Shown here: positions 62,675 through 64,000 of the stretch, piece by piece
Layout of the letters: the number at the start of each line of letters is the position of its first letter
Numbering within the stretch: the first letter of the stretch is position 1
Source of the DNA: Thalassotalea psychrophila
GTDB lineage: Bacteria; Pseudomonadota; Gammaproteobacteria; Enterobacterales; Alteromonadaceae
Length of the DNA stretch: 64,000 nucleotides
Assembly (NCBI RefSeq): GCF_031583595.1
Contig: NZ_CP134145.1
Location: forward strand, 1,240,001 to 1,304,000
Direction: 5' to 3'
Made by a program: the position numbers and the translations under genes
The notes under the pieces: model-generated
The model's input: only the letters and a program-made list of their open reading frames with translations
The model's database searches: none
What the model was told of the DNA's origin: nothing

Positions 62675-63284
62675 AATGTTGAGTCAATGGTCAGGCAAAA
62701 AGGTGTTAGTTGAAATGTGCAAGCAGCAATTGCCTTTAGCACAATTAAGCATTAATGAGCGCAAACACTATGATTCTTTCACCACGCAGTCGCGTAAAGC
62801 CGAGTGGTTAAAGGGCCGTAACGCGTTAAAAGTATTGCTACATAAAAACAACGAAAGCTTGGATACAGAGCAAATAAGCTTTCCTAATAAATCATATTCA
62901 CTTACTCATAACGACGGTTTAGCAATAGCAATTGCCATGGATGATGTTACTGGCGTGGGAGTAGATTTTGAAGTCTGGCATGACGTTAAGCCTACAATGG
63001 TTGAATGGTTTTTAAATAATGCTGAAAAGTTATGGTTATCTACGTTAAGCGGTCAAAAATTTGAACAAGAGTTCGTTCGCCTCTGGACGGTTAAAGAAGC
63101 GTTATTTAAAGCCACAATGAACAATGAAGAGTTAGGTTTAATTGATTTTAAAATAGACGAGCCAAGTGCAATTTCTGGTCTGGCTACCGTTGTCAATCAT
63201 CCTTATTGGCAATTGCGCTATAAGTGTATTGTTAATAATGCAGGCGCATTATGTGTGGCCTTTTGTCAAAGGAGTTCAATATGA
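62667..63284 (+). CDS. Sfp-type 4'-phosphopantetheinyl transferase
   Basis: A 205-residue transferase that moves phosphopantetheine from CoA to the carrier-protein serine. Signature residues: GVGVDFE (Asp100, Glu102) and LWTVKEALFKA (Trp140, Lys143, Glu144). SLTHNDGLAIAIA is the third conserved block. ATG 62667 overlaps the previous gene by 8 bp. A dedicated transferase supports a secondary-metabolite role for the operon, separate from fatty-acid synthesis. Confidence 0.88.
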   Translation: MDKMLSQWSGKKVLVEMCKQQLPLAQLSINERKHYDSFTTQSRKAEWLKGRNALKVLLHKNNESLDTEQISFPNKSYSLTHNDGLAIAIAMDDVTGVGVDFEVWHDVKPTMVEWFLNNAEKLWLSTLSGQKFEQEFVRLWTVKEALFKATMNNEELGLIDFKIDEPSAISGLATVVNHPYWQLRYKCIVNNAGALCVAFCQRSSI

Positions 63285-63838
63285 ATATAAATGAAAATAT
63301 TCGTTGGTTATTGAGTTTTTATCGAACATCTGAAATATCAGGTGCGTTATTTTTTGGTCAACTAGCGCGTAGTATGAAACCAGGTATTATCCAACATAAC
63401 ATGACCCAACAATTTGCCGATGAAGCACAGCATTCAAGATATTGGGCCGATTGTTTACAACAGCTGGATATGAAGCCAATCAAACTTGAACGCAGTTACC
63501 AAGATTATTATTTAAAAGCTGCAGGCTTACCATCTAATTTAATGGAAGTACTAGCCATTACCCACGTATTTGAACTAAGGGTGTTTGAACAGTATTCACA
63601 TCATAAAAAAATAATTACCCAACCCAAAATTGTACTTCAAACATTAGATACTATTATTGGTGAAGAAGTATGGCACTTAAAATGGGTACGAAAAGCACTT
63701 AAAGACATGGAAGCTGAATATGGCGTTAATGAAGTACAATCAACAATTAAGCGCTTTATGCAGGCTGACAGAGATGCATACCTTAAAGTAACAGATGAAT
63801 ATCAAGATAGAATTGATTCAATGATGCTTACAGCTTAG
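63281..63838 (+). CDS. Ferritin-like diiron protein
   Basis: A 185-residue four-helix protein. Diiron ligands: Glu18 (TSEISG), Glu48 and His51 (ADEAQHSRY), Glu98 (VFELRV), Glu129 and His132 (GEEVWHLKW), giving two ExxH motifs plus two further Glu. ATG 63281 has AAAGGAG 6 bp upstream and overlaps the previous stop (ATGA). It is related to ferritin-like hydroxylases rather than to AurF, so the operon encodes two different diiron proteins. A desaturase, hydroxylase or oxidative-cleavage role is possible. Confidence 0.75.
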   Translation: MNINENIRWLLSFYRTSEISGALFFGQLARSMKPGIIQHNMTQQFADEAQHSRYWADCLQQLDMKPIKLERSYQDYYLKAAGLPSNLMEVLAITHVFELRVFEQYSHHKKIITQPKIVLQTLDTIIGEEVWHLKWVRKALKDMEAEYGVNEVQSTIKRFMQADRDAYLKVTDEYQDRIDSMMLTA

Positions 63839-63841
63839 GAT

Positions 63842-64000
63842 ATTATACCAACTCCATTAATTATGTGATCTACTTTTAAGTGAGGAAAAAGGGATAAATA
63901 CAAGGCATAAAATTTTATAAGTAGTTACTCTACTTAAAGATTTTATAACGCAGTAGTTATTCATTTTAACCAGTAAAAATGAGCAGACAATTAATGGACT
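63842..64000. mobile_element. MITE-like element, cut by the window end
   Basis: A left terminal repeat near 63851-63862 (ACTCCATTAATT) is inverted at 63989-64000 with one mismatch. The roughly 140 bp between are non-coding with internal symmetry around AAATTTTATAAGTAG and CTACTTAAAGATTTTATA. Size, ends and lack of a gene fit a miniature inverted-repeat element. The outermost bases of the right end lie beyond the window. Confidence 0.55.

Noticed and set aside
56145..63838. Bacterial ceramide (sphingolipid) operon
   Set aside because: Although acyl ligase, ACP and an SDR are shared themes, there is no alpha-oxoamine synthase (serine palmitoyltransferase), and the AurF-like and aaRS-like genes do not fit.

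Overview
The window is AT-rich chromosomal DNA of a marine gammaproteobacterium. The gene content (dxs-ispA-xseB, thiI, phoB-phoR, rdgC, trhP-yfhL, ettA), the many secreted lipoproteins, and the small palindromic intergenic repeats all point to Alteromonadales, probably near Colwellia/Thalassotalea. This placement is inference from recognised families; no 16S gene or tRNA was seen.

Layout. 1-9700 is housekeeping: a truncated outer-membrane protein, a pseudouridine synthase, an NhaC-type antiporter, gshA, the leftward operon xseB-ispA-dxs, and thiI. 9700-18300 holds a DUF4382 lipoprotein, a zinc-peptidase lipoprotein, an ACT-domain regulator and a phosphate block (pstS-like, porin, phoB, phoR). 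A perfect Pho box precedes phoB, and Pho-like boxes precede pstS and the porin. 18300-24300 is again core: rdgC, trhP with a YfhL ferredoxin, an RRF-family protein, a crotonase and ettA. 24500-32200 carries a lipoprotein, an SPFH protein, a large hybrid histidine kinase and an Ig-like lipoprotein.

32200-56000 is more accessory. It holds a PAP2 phosphatase, a thiamine-diphosphate decarboxylase, two sigma-54 activators, a CREST/ceramidase-like membrane hydrolase, an M3 peptidase, a DsbA-like lipoprotein, a secreted metzincin, a large repeat surface protein, a double cupin, a TPR protein, two overlapping LuxR regulators, a 54-residue small protein and an esterase.

56093-63838 is the most interesting part. 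It is a tightly packed nine-gene operon for carrier-protein chemistry: an acyl-adenylating ligase, an isoprenylcysteine-methyltransferase-like membrane enzyme, a KAS III-like enzyme with an altered triad, an AurF-like diiron oxygenase, an acyl carrier protein, an aminoacyl-tRNA-synthetase-like amino acid:carrier-protein ligase, an SDR/thioester reductase, an Sfp-type phosphopantetheinyl transferase and a second ferritin-like diiron protein. Six of the eight junctions overlap and the other two have gaps of 2 and 9 bp. I do not recognise this combination as a characterised pathway. It looks like a small system that joins a fatty-acyl unit and an amino acid on a carrier protein, oxidises it and releases it reductively.

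Regulation ties parts together. The operon has a GG-N10-GC sigma-54 promoter at 56093-56108 with two GTACA-N4-TGTAC-type dyads about 80-110 bp upstream. The same promoter type with a similar dyad at comparable distance precedes the PAP2 gene (32604) and the CREST hydrolase gene (37002). The latter is divergent from the sigma-54 activator at 35329-36801. This suggests one regulon linking membrane-lipid hydrolases to the biosynthetic operon. A MITE-like repeat with terminal inverted repeats closes the window.
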